A DNA stretch of 55,107 nucleotides, taken from assembly GCA_023384455.1 (NCBI GenBank), contig JAHDWH010000010.1, positions 1 through 55,107 on the forward strand. The letters run 5' to 3'. The number at the start of each line of letters is the position of its first letter. The first letter of the stretch is position 1. Positions 8,728 through 20,148 of the stretch are shown piece after piece. The DNA is from Caldilineaceae bacterium (lineage in GTDB: Bacteria; Chloroflexota; Anaerolineae; Caldilineales; Caldilineaceae). The notes below the pieces were generated by a model. It did not search any database and was not told where the DNA came from. It saw only the letters and a list, made by a program, of their open reading frames with translations. A program made the translations under genes and the position numbers.

Positions 8728-9987
8728 ATGACTGCAAACTTCCATCCTTTTTCTCCCCCCTCCGCTTCACCCATCCCTGTGCTGGGCTTTGATGCGGCGG
8801 GGATCGTCTGTGGCATCAAAAAGAGCGGTGCGCCGGACCTGGCGCTGATCGCCTCGAGGCTGCCCTGCAAAGCCGCGGCTGTCTTCACCCAAAACGCTTT
8901 CCCCGCCGCGCCGGTGCTCTACGACCGCGCGCTGCTGGGGATGAACCCGGACGCCGTACACGGCGTGCTGATCAACAGCGGCTGCGCCAACGCCTGCACG
9001 GCTGTGCAGGGCAATGTCAACGCCAAACGGATGGCCGAGGCTGCGGAGCGGGCGCTGGGCAGCAGTGACAATACAATTTTTGTGATGAGCACCGGTGTTA
9101 TCGGTGTGCAACTGCCCATCGAAAAGATCGAAAGCGGCGCGCCCCAGGTTGTCGATCAATTGTCACCCACCGGCTGGGAAGCCGCAGCCCGGGGGATTAT
9201 GACCACCGATGTCTTTCCCAAATGGGCCTCTCGCCAGGCCGAAGTGGAGGGCGTGACCGTCACCGTCACCGGCATCAGCAAAGGTGCGGGAATGATCCAC
9301 CCCAATATGGCGACGATGCTGGGCGTGCTGGCCACGGATGTGAACATCAGCCAGCCTCTCCTGCAACAGGCCCTGGCCGAGACGGTCAATCGCACCTTCA
9401 ATCGCATCAGTGTAGACGGGGACACCAGCACAAACGATACGGTTATTGTCCTCGCCAATGGCGCGGCGGGCAATGCGGAAATTACCGATGCGGGCAGCCC
9501 GGCCTATGCCGCTTTTGTGGGGGCGTTGGAAGACGCATCTGCGGAGCTGGCAAAGCTGATCGTGCAGAACGGCGAGGGTGTGACGAAGTTTGTCACTGTG
9601 CAGGTGCAGGGCGCGGCCAGCGATGCCGACGCGCACCGGGCCGCCAACGCCATCGCCACCAGCCCTCTGGTCAAGACAGCCTTCTATGGCGGCGATGCCA
9701 ACTGGGGGCGCATTCTCTGCGCGGTAGGCTATTCCGGCGCGCAGGTGCTGCCAGCGAACGCCGAACTCTACATCGCCGCCGGGGAACCCCAGGCCGCCAA
9801 CCCGGAACTGCAACTGGTCACAACGGGCACACCCACCAATTACGCAGAGGCAGACGCCGCCGCCATCTTCGCCCAGCGGGACGTGACCGTGCGGGTCGCC
9901 CTGGGCCTGGGCACAGGCAGCGTCACCGTCTGGACCTGTGACCTGAGCCACGACTACGTGACGATCAACGGGGACTATCGGACGTAG
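8728..9987 (+). CDS. argJ: Ornithine acetyltransferase / N-acetylglutamate synthase (ArgJ)
   Basis: This enzyme recycles the acetyl group from N-acetylornithine to glutamate in the cyclic arginine pathway, and in some species also makes N-acetylglutamate from acetyl-CoA. The 419-residue precursor carries the self-cleavage and catalytic site KGAGMIHPNMATMLG. Thr196 would become the N-terminal nucleophile of the beta chain. The C-terminal part has the conserved KTAFYGGDANWGRI motif. Whether it is mono- or bifunctional cannot be told from the sequence. It lies between argG and proB in an Arg/Pro cluster. Confidence 0.95.
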   Translation: MTANFHPFSPPSASPIPVLGFDAAGIVCGIKKSGAPDLALIASRLPCKAAAVFTQNAFPAAPVLYDRALLGMNPDAVHGVLINSGCANACTAVQGNVNAKRMAEAAERALGSSDNTIFVMSTGVIGVQLPIEKIESGAPQVVDQLSPTGWEAAARGIMTTDVFPKWASRQAEVEGVTVTVTGISKGAGMIHPNMATMLGVLATDVNISQPLLQQALAETVNRTFNRISVDGDTSTNDTVIVLANGAAGNAEITDAGSPAYAAFVGALEDASAELAKLIVQNGEGVTKFVTVQVQGAASDADAHRAANAIATSPLVKTAFYGGDANWGRILCAVGYSGAQVLPANAELYIAAGEPQAANPELQLVTTGTPTNYAEADAAAIFAQRDVTVRVALGLGTGSVTVWTCDLSHDYVTINGDYRT

Positions 9988-10028
9988 AATGTGGACAGCG
10001 GACGGCGGAGTTGCAGAACCCTGCCAAA

Positions 10029-10055
10029 AACCACCCCTGGTCACCAGGGGTGGTT
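10029..10055 (+). terminator. Perfect 27-base palindrome between argJ and proB
   Basis: AACCACCCCTGGT at 10029-10041 is mirrored by ACCAGGGGTGGTT at 10043-10055 with one central base. The T-rich tail is poor, so it may be a weak terminator or another member of the local palindromic repeats. Confidence 0.45.
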
Positions 10056-10058
10056 TGA

Positions 10059-10089
10059 TTGGAAAAAAGCACCCACTCTGCGCTATACT
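10059..10089 (+). promoter_or_regulatory. proB: Probable leaderless promoter of proB
   Basis: TATACT at 10084-10089 ends six bases before the proB ATG at 10096, so transcription would start at or next to the start codon. A weak -35 (TTGGAA, 10059-10064) is 19 bases upstream. No ribosome-binding site precedes the ATG, which agrees with leaderless translation. Confidence 0.45.
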
Positions 10090-10095
10090 TTTCCT

Positions 10096-11196
10096 ATGGC
10101 ACAGCGTATCGTCGTCAAACTCGGCACCAGTGTACTCACCGGCGGCACCCGGCACTTCAACCGCGCCCAGATGGTGGAACTGGCCCGCCAGTGCGCCCAA
10201 CTTCACAGTGACGGCTACGAAATCATTCTCTGTACCTCCGGCGCGCAGGCCGCGGGACGGGCCGCTCTCCACTTCCCCGATCTGCCTGCGACCCTCGCCA
10301 ACAAACAGATGTTTGCCGCGGTGGGCCAGAGCAAACTGATGGGGATGTGGGAGGGCTTCTTCGACATCTACGGCGTCCACGTGGGGCAGATTCTGCTGAC
10401 ACGGGCCGATACGGAGAACCGCCACCGCTTCCTCAACGCCCGGGACACCTTCGCCGCCCTGTTGGAACATCGCATTGTCCCCGTCGTCAACGAAAACGAC
10501 GCGGTGGCCAACGAGGAGATCAAAGTCGGCGACAACGACAACCTCTCCGCGCTGGTGGCTGTGTTGGCCGGGGCCGATCTGCTGGTGTTGCTCACAGACC
10601 AGTCCGGTCTTTTCACCGCAGACCCCCGCTTCCATCCCGAAGCTGAACTGATCCGGGAAGTGCATACGATTGACGAATCCCTGCGCGCCCTGGCTGGCGG
10701 CTCCAAAAGCGGCCTGGGCGTGGGCGGGATGGCGACCAAATTGCAGGCGGCTGATATTGCCCGGCGCGCCGGCACATCCGTCGTCATCGCCGCGGGGAGT
10801 ATGCCCAATGTCCTGCAACGGATTGTGGCCGGCGAAGAGGTGGGCACCCGCTTCCCCGCCCTGGCGTCCGTCGAAGCCCGCAAGCACTGGATTCTGGCCG
10901 GCCAGGCCCCCGCCGGTTCTCTGCTGGTGGACGCCGGCGCGGCCAACGCCCTGCGCCACAGCGGACGCAGCCTGCTGCCCGCAGGGATTGTCAGTGTGGA
11001 AGGCCATTTTGACCGGGGGGATACGGTCTATGTGCGGGAAAATGGCGGGCCGCCTCTGGCTCGCGGCGTCAGCCGCTACAACAGCGATGACCTGCAACGC
11101 ATCCGCGGCTGCCACTCCGCAGCCATCGCCGAGCGCCTGGGCTACGACTACGGCCCGGTGGCGGTGCATAGAAACGATCTGATTTTGTTGGGATAG
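10096..11196 (+). CDS. proB: Glutamate 5-kinase
   Basis: It phosphorylates glutamate with ATP, the first committed and usually proline-inhibited step of proline synthesis. The 366-residue protein has the amino-acid kinase fold (start [12 protein letters not shown], later NENDAVAN and [12 protein letters not shown], then [18 protein letters not shown]). A C-terminal PUA domain spans about residues 275-366. The start at 10096 gives the normal N-terminus [11 protein letters not shown]; the in-frame ATG at 9991 would add 35 residues that include the palindromic repeat. proA follows after another palindrome. Confidence 0.95.
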   Translation: MAQRIVVKLGTSVLTGGTRHFNRAQMVELARQCAQLHSDGYEIILCTSGAQAAGRAALHFPDLPATLANKQMFAAVGQSKLMGMWEGFFDIYGVHVGQILLTRADTENRHRFLNARDTFAALLEHRIVPVVNENDAVANEEIKVGDNDNLSALVAVLAGADLLVLLTDQSGLFTADPRFHPEAELIREVHTIDESLRALAGGSKSGLGVGGMATKLQAADIARRAGTSVVIAAGSMPNVLQRIVAGEEVGTRFPALASVEARKHWILAGQAPAGSLLVDAGAANALRHSGRSLLPAGIVSVEGHFDRGDTVYVRENGGPPLARGVSRYNSDDLQRIRGCHSAAIAERLGYDYGPVAVHRNDLILLG

Positions 11197-11205
11197 AGGG
11201 GAGCG

Positions 11206-11272
11206 GGGACTGGGGATTGGAGACTGGGGATCGGGTGCACTTCCCGATCCCCAGTCTCCAATCCCCAGTCCC
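11206..11272. repeat. Perfect palindromic GGGGACTGGGGATT-type repeat, copy 2
   Basis: Arms of 30 bases at 11206-11235 and 11243-11272 are perfectly complementary around a seven-base loop. It sits in the 99-base gap between proB and proA, so a transcript of the two genes would contain a very stable hairpin. Confidence 0.85.
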
Positions 11273-11295
11273 TAATCCCCAGATAGGAGATAGCA

Positions 11296-12594
11296 ATGAC
11301 AATCGCAGTGCGCAACCACAACGGGACGGCCCAAACCGTCGATCTGCTCGCAATGGGCCAGGCGGCCCGCATCGCCAGCCGCAAGCTGGGCTTGCTGACC
11401 ACCAGCCAGAAGAACGCGGCGCTGCTGGCGATTGCCGACGCGCTGGAGTCACAGGCAGAGGGGGTGATCGCCCAGAATGCCCTGGACATCGCCGATGGCA
11501 AGGCCAGTGGGCTGAGCGACGCCCTGCTGGATCGGCTGCTGCTGACGCCCCAACGGATGCAGGCCCTGGCCGACGACACACGCCACGTGGCCGGTCTGCC
11601 CGATCCCGTGGGCGCAGAGATGGAGAGCCGGATGCTGCCCAACGGCATCCGCCTGAGCCGGCGGCGCATCCCCGTGGGCGTGCTGGGCGTCATCTACGAG
11701 GCCCGGCCCAATGTGACTATCGACATCGCCACCCTCTGCCTGAAGACGGGCAATGCAGTCATTCTGCGCGGGGGCAAAGAGACCCGGCGCAGCAATCTGG
11801 CCCTGGTGCGGGTCATCCAGAGCGTGCTGGAGAAAGTCGGCCTGCCTCTGGAAGCCATCCAATACATCGGCGACCCGGACCGGGCCCTGGTCAGCCAGTT
11901 TCTCAAAATGGATAAGTACGTGGATATGCTCATCCCCCGGGGCGGCAACAGCCTGCACCGCCTCTGCCGGGAGCAGAGCACCATCCCGGTCATCACCGGC
12001 GGCGTGGGCATCTGCCATCTTTTTGTGGATGTGACAGCCGACCAGACGCGCTCCCTGGATGTGATCGTCAATGGCCGGGTGCAGCGCCCCAGCGTCTGCA
12101 ACTCTCTCGACACAATTCTCGTCCATCGCCAGATTGCCGCCGAGTTTCTGCCCAAAGTGGCGGCCCGGATGGCCCAGGAGCGGGTAGAAATCCGCGCCAC
12201 CCCCGACGCCCTCCCCCTGCTACAGGGCCAGGGCGCAACGGTTCTGGCCGCGGGGCCGGAAGATTTCGACACCGAATGGATGGCGCTGATTCTGGGCGTG
12301 AAGATTGTCGATACGCTGGACGAGGCGGTGACGCACATTCAGGAGCACAGCCAGGATCACTCCGACGGCATTCTGACCAACGACTGGGCCAACGCCACCC
12401 GCTTTGTGGATGCGGTCAACTCCTCCGCGGTCTTTGTCAACGCCAGCACCCGCTTCAACGACGGCGGCCAGTTCGGGCTGGGCGCAGAGGTGGCGGTCAG
12501 CACCCAAAAGCTCCACGCCCGGGGGCCGATGGGCTTGGAAGAGTTGACGACGTACAAGTGGGTGGTGTTGGGCGATTTTCATGTCCGCTCCTAA
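11296..12594 (+). CDS. proA: Gamma-glutamyl phosphate reductase
   Basis: It reduces glutamyl-5-phosphate to glutamate-5-semialdehyde with NADPH, the step after ProB. The 432-residue protein has the family's catalytic Cys268 in the [10 protein letters not shown] motif, the segment [20 protein letters not shown] and the C-terminal [27 protein letters not shown] stands 8-10 bases before the ATG. Length and motifs are complete, so with proB it gives the two steps from glutamate to the proline precursor. proC is not in this window. Confidence 0.96.
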   Translation: MTIAVRNHNGTAQTVDLLAMGQAARIASRKLGLLTTSQKNAALLAIADALESQAEGVIAQNALDIADGKASGLSDALLDRLLLTPQRMQALADDTRHVAGLPDPVGAEMESRMLPNGIRLSRRRIPVGVLGVIYEARPNVTIDIATLCLKTGNAVILRGGKETRRSNLALVRVIQSVLEKVGLPLEAIQYIGDPDRALVSQFLKMDKYVDMLIPRGGNSLHRLCREQSTIPVITGGVGICHLFVDVTADQTRSLDVIVNGRVQRPSVCNSLDTILVHRQIAAEFLPKVAARMAQERVEIRATPDALPLLQGQGATVLAAGPEDFDTEWMALILGVKIVDTLDEAVTHIQEHSQDHSDGILTNDWANATRFVDAVNSSAVFVNASTRFNDGGQFGLGAEVAVSTQKLHARGPMGLEELTTYKWVVLGDFHVRS

Positions 12595-12648
12595 TTGTGT
12601 CTGTGTCTGGCTGATCTAATAGGTTGAATACCGGAAGGATGCCCCTCT

Positions 12649-15693
<3,045 letters not shown>

Positions 15694-15695
15694 AA

Positions 15696-15755
15696 GTGGT
15701 GCGTGGTGCGTGTTCCGTGAACTGGTAGTGGTATTGGTTCACGCACTACGCGCAT
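15696..15755. repeat. GTGCGTAGTGCGTGAAC palindromic repeat, copy 1
   Basis: Arms built from GTGCGTG and CACGCAC motifs flank a short AT-containing loop just after the oxidoreductase stop codon. A closer-to-perfect copy lies at 53068-53121. Confidence 0.65.
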
Positions 15756-15812
15756 AGATGGAAAATGTGCAAGGATTCGTCCACTTGAATTTGTTCACAG
15801 TTGGAGATGGCA

Positions 15813-16697
15813 ATGCAGACGAATGATACAAACGGCGCTTCTCCTCGCCTCTTCCCCGCGCTGACCGCGGCCCAGCGCTACCATTTCGATGTCTTCGGCT
15901 ATGTGGTCGTCGAAAATACGCTGACCGAAAATGAAGTCGGCAGCCTGCGCGATGCGTTGCAGAGGCTCAAGCGAGACCTCGTAGCGACTGGTGATCCAAC
16001 AGGCGTTCGGGTGCGCAATGCGCGCGCCTCGGCCTACAAACCCCATCACATCCACCTCTCGCATGTGCTGGAAAGCGACCCGGCCATTCTGGACTATCTG
16101 GCTCATCCCCGGCTGCTGGCGATGGTGGAAGAGGTGGTGGGTGGCTCCGTGCGCATCGAGGAATCCGAGGCGATTATCAACTCTCGTGACCCCCACGCCG
16201 ACCCCCACGCACCCGTCCGCTACGGCTTCCACACCGGAACCCGCCCCCAGTACGGCACATACACGGAAAATGGCCTCTACCACTGCAATTTTGTCAAGAC
16301 CCTGACCAATCTGACCGATCTCGGCCCAGACGACGGGGGGACGGTCTGCGTTGCGGGCAGCCACAAAATCCAGTGCAGCGAGGCGGAGATCATCGCCTGC
16401 GCCTACGCAGACCCGTCGCTGATCCACCAGGTGATCGCGCCGGCTGGCTCCACGCTCCTCTTTGGCGAAGCGCTGATCCACGCCACCGGGCGCATCCGCA
16501 GCGACCGGGAGCGGGTGATTCTGATCGGCGGCTACACCCCCCCGATGTTCCAGGCCTGGCAGGGGCAGGAACCCAGCGCCGAATTTGTGGCCCAGACCCC
16601 GGAGAGCCTGCGTCCGCTGGTCACCGGCAGCGACAAATGGAATTGGCGACGGCGCTTTCGTACACTGGGGATGCCAGCGGAGGAGTTATCCCAATGA
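15813..16697 (+). CDS. Phytanoyl-CoA dioxygenase (PhyH)-like protein
   Basis: The 294-residue protein has the PhyH cupin core: YHFDVFGYVVVENTLTENEV at the N-terminus, LTDLGPDDGGTVCVAGSHK in the centre and a distal His223 in FGEALIHATGR, followed by Arg. Such proteins usually use Fe(II) and 2-oxoglutarate to hydroxylate small molecules. The facial-triad HxD motif is not obvious. The nearest candidates are His140-Thr-Gly142 and His157-Cys-Asn159, so the metal site may be altered. The ATG at 15813 is preferred to 15807 because GGAG at 15803-15806 is six bases before it. The stop overlaps the next start (ATGA), so the two genes are coupled. Confidence 0.75.
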   Translation: MQTNDTNGASPRLFPALTAAQRYHFDVFGYVVVENTLTENEVGSLRDALQRLKRDLVATGDPTGVRVRNARASAYKPHHIHLSHVLESDPAILDYLAHPRLLAMVEEVVGGSVRIEESEAIINSRDPHADPHAPVRYGFHTGTRPQYGTYTENGLYHCNFVKTLTNLTDLGPDDGGTVCVAGSHKIQCSEAEIIACAYADPSLIHQVIAPAGSTLLFGEALIHATGRIRSDRERVILIGGYTPPMFQAWQGQEPSAEFVAQTPESLRPLVTGSDKWNWRRRFRTLGMPAEELSQ

Positions 16698-17275
16698 CCG
16701 AATCGACGCAGATCGCCACCCCAGCCCCCGAACAGTTGCGGATGCTCTGGCCGACGGATCGACTGCACCTGCCGCCGAAAGTGACAATCCACCTGGACTA
16801 CGAACTGCGTACCTACCGGCCCGGCGGGGAGGACGAAGCGGGCTGGTATCGGCTGATGGAGTTGGCCGGTTTCGGCGTGTGGGACGAGGAACGGCTGGCC
16901 CCCCTCTACGCCCGCATTCTACCCGGCGGCTGGTTCTTCGCCGTCCACCGGGAGACGGGCGCGCTGGCTGCCGCGGCGATGGCCTGTCACGAACCCCGAC
17001 CCCTGCACCCCTTCGGCGGCGCGCTCAATTGGGTCTGCGGCGACCCGGCCCACCGGGGCAAAGGGCTGGGGATGGCGGTCTGCGCCGCGGCCACGGCTCG
17101 TCTGCTGGCGGCAGGCTACGAGAATATCTACCTGCTCACCGACGACTTCCGCCTGCCCGCCATCTCTGTTTACCTGCGTCTGGGCTACCAGCCCTTCCTG
17201 TTTGCGCCGGATATGGCCGAGCGCTGGCGGGCGGTGTATGGCGCGTTGGGTCGAACTGAGCGGATGAGGGTGTGA
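16694..17275 (+). CDS. GNAT-family N-acetyltransferase
   Basis: A 193-residue protein whose C-terminal half has the acetyl-CoA binding pattern of GNAT enzymes: WVCGDPAHRGKGLGMAVCAA (motif A, R-G-x-G-x-G/A type), then NIYLLTDDFRLPAISVYLRL and GYQPF (motif B). The acceptor substrate is unknown. It overlaps the PhyH-like gene by four bases (ATGA), with AGGAG upstream inside that gene. This suggests the two act in one modification pathway, which is inference. The gene ends 27 bases before recO. Confidence 0.85.
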   Translation: MTESTQIATPAPEQLRMLWPTDRLHLPPKVTIHLDYELRTYRPGGEDEAGWYRLMELAGFGVWDEERLAPLYARILPGGWFFAVHRETGALAAAAMACHEPRPLHPFGGALNWVCGDPAHRGKGLGMAVCAAATARLLAAGYENIYLLTDDFRLPAISVYLRLGYQPFLFAPDMAERWRAVYGALGRTERMRV

Positions 17276-17302
17276 TACAATATCGCTGGAGATCAGCTAC
17301 TT

Positions 17303-18079
17303 ATGGCCGAACGCAGCCGCACCTACCGCACCCAGGCAGTCATCCTGCGCCGCCGGGACTACGCCGACGCCGACCGTATTTTGACGGTCTATACCCCGCG
17401 CCTGGGCAAAGTCGAGCTGATCGCCAAAGGGATACGCAAGACCACCAGCCGCAAAGCCGGTCATCTGGAACTCTTCAGCCACGCCAGTCTGCTGGTGGCC
17501 CAGGCCCGCACCTGGGACATCGTCACCGAAGCGACGACCGTCGAGAGCTTTCTCCATCTGCGCGCCGATCTGGACCGCATCGGCTGGGCGGGCTATGCCT
17601 GCGAGCTGGTGGACGCCTTTGGCAGCGCCGAGGACGAGAGCGAACAGCTTTGGGAGATGCTGCTCTTTGCCCTGCGCGTGCTGGACAGCGGCGAAGCCCA
17701 GATCGACCTCTTCCTGCGCTGGTTCGAGCTGCACCTGCTCAGTCTGGTCGGTTTTCAGCCCGAATTGTTCAGCTGTCTGGCCTGTGGAGATGAATTGCAG
17801 GCTGTGACCAACTATCTGAGCCTGGCCGCGGGGGGTGTCTTCTGTCCCCGCTGCGGCGAAGCGGCCGGCGGCACAGAACCGATTGAGCCGGGGCTGCTCA
17901 AAGTCCTGCGCCACATCCAGCGCAGTTCGTGGACGGAAGTGCGGGCGGTGCTATTGCGCCCACAGACGATTCAGGCCGTGGAGAATATCCTCTACCGCTA
18001 TCTGGTGCTGGTGCTGGAACGCCAGTTGCGCTCGGTCGATTTTGTGCGCCGTCTGCGCTCGGCCCGCAACCACCCGTAG
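17303..18079 (+). CDS. recO: DNA repair protein RecO
   Basis: RecO helps RecR load RecA onto SSB-coated single-stranded DNA in RecFOR gap repair. The 258-residue protein has the N-terminal OB-fold (TQAVILRRRDYADADRILTV, then LGKVELIAKGIRKTTSRKAG). A helical domain follows, with a four-Cys zinc site (CLACG and CPRCG). GGAG at 17287-17290 precedes the ATG. The TAG stop codon is the first base triplet of the palindromic repeat at 18077-18140, so the C-terminus may have been set by repeat insertion. Confidence 0.9.
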   Translation: MAERSRTYRTQAVILRRRDYADADRILTVYTPRLGKVELIAKGIRKTTSRKAGHLELFSHASLLVAQARTWDIVTEATTVESFLHLRADLDRIGWAGYACELVDAFGSAEDESEQLWEMLLFALRVLDSGEAQIDLFLRWFELHLLSLVGFQPELFSCLACGDELQAVTNYLSLAAGGVFCPRCGEAAGGTEPIEPGLLKVLRHIQRSSWTEVRAVLLRPQTIQAVENILYRYLVLVLERQLRSVDFVRRLRSARNHP

Positions 18080-18140
18080 GTGCGGTTTCTAACCGCACAT
18101 TTTGGGTTGTCCGTCAATGTGCGGTTAGAAACCGCACCTA
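18077..18140. repeat. Perfect 25-base inverted repeat overlapping the recO stop codon
   Basis: Arms at 18077-18101 and 18116-18140 are perfectly complementary around a 14-base loop. Each arm is itself palindromic (TGCGGTT and AACCGCA). The arm begins with the recO TAG. It is a REP-like element that would form a stable hairpin between recO and the MazG-like gene. Confidence 0.85.
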
Positions 18141-18150
18141 CAGAATTCTT

Positions 18151-18546
18151 ATGCGCATCCGCGACTACCAAAACTGGCTGGAAGAGTGGGACAAGGCCCG
18201 CACCTGGGACCGGGTGCTGATCAGCCATACCCTCCTGCACGCGCTGGAAGAGCTGGGCGAAGTGAGCAAACTGGTGCAGATGCTGGAAGGTTACCGCCCC
18301 CTGGACCCGCCGGATGAGCGGGCCGTGCGCGCTCTGCTGGCCCTGGAACTGAGCGACCTGCAAGTGATGCTCTTCAAAATCGCCTACCAGTGCGGGATCG
18401 ATATGGAAGACGCCCTGCGCCAGGGCCAGGCCAAAGCCGACGCCCGCTTCCCCGACCCGTCCAGCGGACCCGCGGCGCAACAGACCTATCGGGCGCGGCT
18501 GGCCGAGCGGGTGGCCGCGCTGGACAGAGCACCGGATGAACAATGA
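18151..18546 (+). CDS. MazG-like nucleotide pyrophosphohydrolase
   Basis: A 131-residue all-alpha NTP-PPase fold protein. The metal-binding signature is split as HALEELGEVSKL (residues about 31-42) and ALELSDLQVMLF (from about residue 70), giving the ExxE...ExxD pattern that holds Mg2+. Relatives hydrolyse non-canonical or excess (d)NTPs to monophosphates. The start at 18151 lies just downstream of the palindromic repeat and has no strong ribosome site. The stop overlaps the next start (ATGA at 18543-18546). Confidence 0.75.
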   Translation: MRIRDYQNWLEEWDKARTWDRVLISHTLLHALEELGEVSKLVQMLEGYRPLDPPDERAVRALLALELSDLQVMLFKIAYQCGIDMEDALRQGQAKADARFPDPSSGPAAQQTYRARLAERVAALDRAPDEQ

Positions 18547-19049
18547 AACTGATCCCGTTGGCTCGCTTTGCCGCAATTATTTTGTCGGTTGTCCTGCTCT
18601 GCGGAGTGGGATTGCTGCGCATCCCGCTGGCAGTGGACGGCGAATGGGCGGCGCGGCTGGTCTGGTTGGGGCAAAACGGGCGGCTGTGGATGCTGGGGGG
18701 CTGGCTAGTCCTGGCCGGGGTCTTTGGCTGGATGGCCTTTTTGGTGGCGCTGATGCACATCTATTCCCCCGCGCACCGGGTCGTCACAATGCTGCAAAGC
18801 GGGCTGATGCTGCTCTCGGCGGGGCTGCTCATCGCCGGGGTGACGGTCTGGATGGCCCTGTTGCCAAGCGCGGCCAACGGGGAATGGGCCGCCTTCATCG
18901 ACCGGCTGGCCCTGGCTTTTCTCGGCGGCGGACTTTTTATGGCGGGCACGACGACTGTCTGGATTACCGTTGATTTGGGCTTGCTGCACCGATTGCCCTG
19001 GCCCTGGCTGCTCCCCGGCACAGTCGCCGCGGCCCTGTGGATTCCTTAG
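18543..19049 (+). CDS. Hypothetical integral membrane protein (probably frameshifted at its 3' end)
   Basis: The 168-residue product has four to five predicted membrane helices: about residues 7-27, 46-70, 82-108, 124-148 and a short hydrophobic end. I do not recognise a family. It is translationally coupled to the MazG-like gene by a four-base overlap. Translation stops at TAG 19047-19049, but the next bases in another frame read as one more hydrophobic helix with a polar tail (see 19052-19180). The complete protein was therefore probably longer. Confidence 0.65.
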   Translation: MKLIPLARFAAIILSVVLLCGVGLLRIPLAVDGEWAARLVWLGQNGRLWMLGGWLVLAGVFGWMAFLVALMHIYSPAHRVVTMLQSGLMLLSAGLLIAGVTVWMALLPSAANGEWAAFIDRLALAFLGGGLFMAGTTTVWITVDLGLLHRLPWPWLLPGTVAAALWIP

Positions 19050-19051
19050 CT

Positions 19052-19180
19052 TTGCCCGCGCTGATCGGTCTGGCCCTTCTCGCCCTCTGGATCGGCTTCT
19101 GGGCCACCCGCCCCAACCTGCCCCCGATCTATCAGGAACTCACCAGCGATCTGCTGCGCACAATCCGTAAGTCGGACTGA
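19052..19180 (+). pseudogene. Out-of-frame continuation of the preceding membrane protein
   Basis: This short reading frame begins with TTG three bases after the stop of the preceding gene. It encodes LPALIGLALLALWIGFWATR followed by a soluble tail ending in RKSD. The composition fits a final membrane helix plus C-terminus. No ribosome site is present, so a frameshift or sequence error is more likely than a separate gene. The last residues and stop come from the repeat array at 19159. Confidence 0.4.
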
Positions 19181-19340
19181 CAGTCCGACCTACGACAACA
19201 GCGTCACAATCCGTAAGTCGGACTGACAGTCCGACCTACGGCAACAGCGTCACAATTCGTAAGTCGGACTGTCAGTCCGACCTACGACAACAGCGTCACA
19301 ATTCGTAAGTCGGACTGACAGTCCGACCTACGGCAACAGT
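19159..19340. repeat. Tandem array of four 46-base hairpin units
   Basis: Units start at 19159, 19205, 19251 and 19297. Each contains GTCGGACTGACAGTCCGAC, which folds into a hairpin, flanked by GTAA and CTAC and a spacer CAACAGCGTCACAAT. The copies differ at only a few positions, which suggests recent amplification. A single related unit lies inside the helicase gene at 27657-27682. Confidence 0.9.
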
Positions 19341-20148
19341 GATGGCTCAGGTCAGAATGTCCTCGGCCGGCGCGCTCTCGAAGCGCCTACTGAGACGGGT
19401 GAAAAAGGCGTACTGCCATACGTCGAAGGCTTCGCTTTGGGGAAGAAGTTCGCTGGAAATGCTCATCAGGCCGCACGACCGGCTGACACCGATAACGACG
19501 AAAATAGGAACGCAGATTACGCCGAGGACGCAGATTTTCGCAGATTGAATCCGTGTGAATCCGTTCTTTCCGTGTCCATCCGTGTTCTATTTTCAGGGCA
19601 GTGTCGGTTCCTCAGCTTTTGCAAGATTTGCCGATCCCAATCCCAACCCAAAAGGGGCGCGTGCAACGGGAAGACGCACACTGCGGAGCGCGACGCACAG
19701 CAACAGGCGGATCAGCAGGCAGTTTCAGTTGTGGACAGACGGCGGGTCTTCAGCGGATCAGGAATTCTGCGCACACAGGGCAGGAAAACTGATTCGGCGC
19801 TGGCTTGCCGTCAAACAGACAATTGGGTAGTGGGACGGGAAAAGCGAGTGGGAGCTTTAACAGCAACAACAGGAGGTACAGACGGGGGCAACAGAGGAAA
19901 CCAGACCAGCAACAGCGGTTGAACGGGAAGTACGATAGGATGTGCGCATCCTGGATGCGTGACTCAAAGAGGCGCGTCTCAAACTTTCCGGGATTTTCAT
20001 CTTGCCCTCGCCTGCAAAAATGTGGTTGGTACACACAAAAAGAACGCCAACGGCACAAAGCCGGGCGTCCCTGCCACAGAATTCTATGCGGTTACTGACG
20101 ATTATAGGCAGAGTTCGCCCGCTTGTCAAACACAAAATTGGCTGTGGG
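19341..20148. other. Gene-poor region with repeats and possible gene debris
   Basis: I find no convincing gene here. A 39-codon frame on the minus strand at 19347-19466 (MSISSELLPQSEAFDVWQYA, then FFTRLSRRFESAPA) has protein-like composition and may be a gene remnant. Overlapping minus-strand frames at 19750-20168 are Cys/Leu-rich and have no recognisable motif. Confidence 0.4.
19508..19600. repeat. ACGCAGATT / ATCCGTGT dispersed repeat
   Basis: The stretch repeats variants of ACGCAGATT and ATCCGTGTxxATCCGT. Related stretches are at 24905-24990, 26966-27024, 30985-31160 and 39085-39155, and in the outer arms of 2376-2527. They always lie at gene borders. Confidence 0.6.

Noticed and set aside
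9163-11169. 668-codon minus-strand frame opposite argJ and proB
   Set aside because: It spans two clear genes and a palindromic repeat. Its His/Gly/Gln-rich composition is typical of an antisense shadow.
19159-19340. Possible CRISPR array
   Set aside because: Spacers are the same in every unit, the repeat is a 19-base hairpin, and no cas gene is nearby. It is a simple tandem REP-like array.
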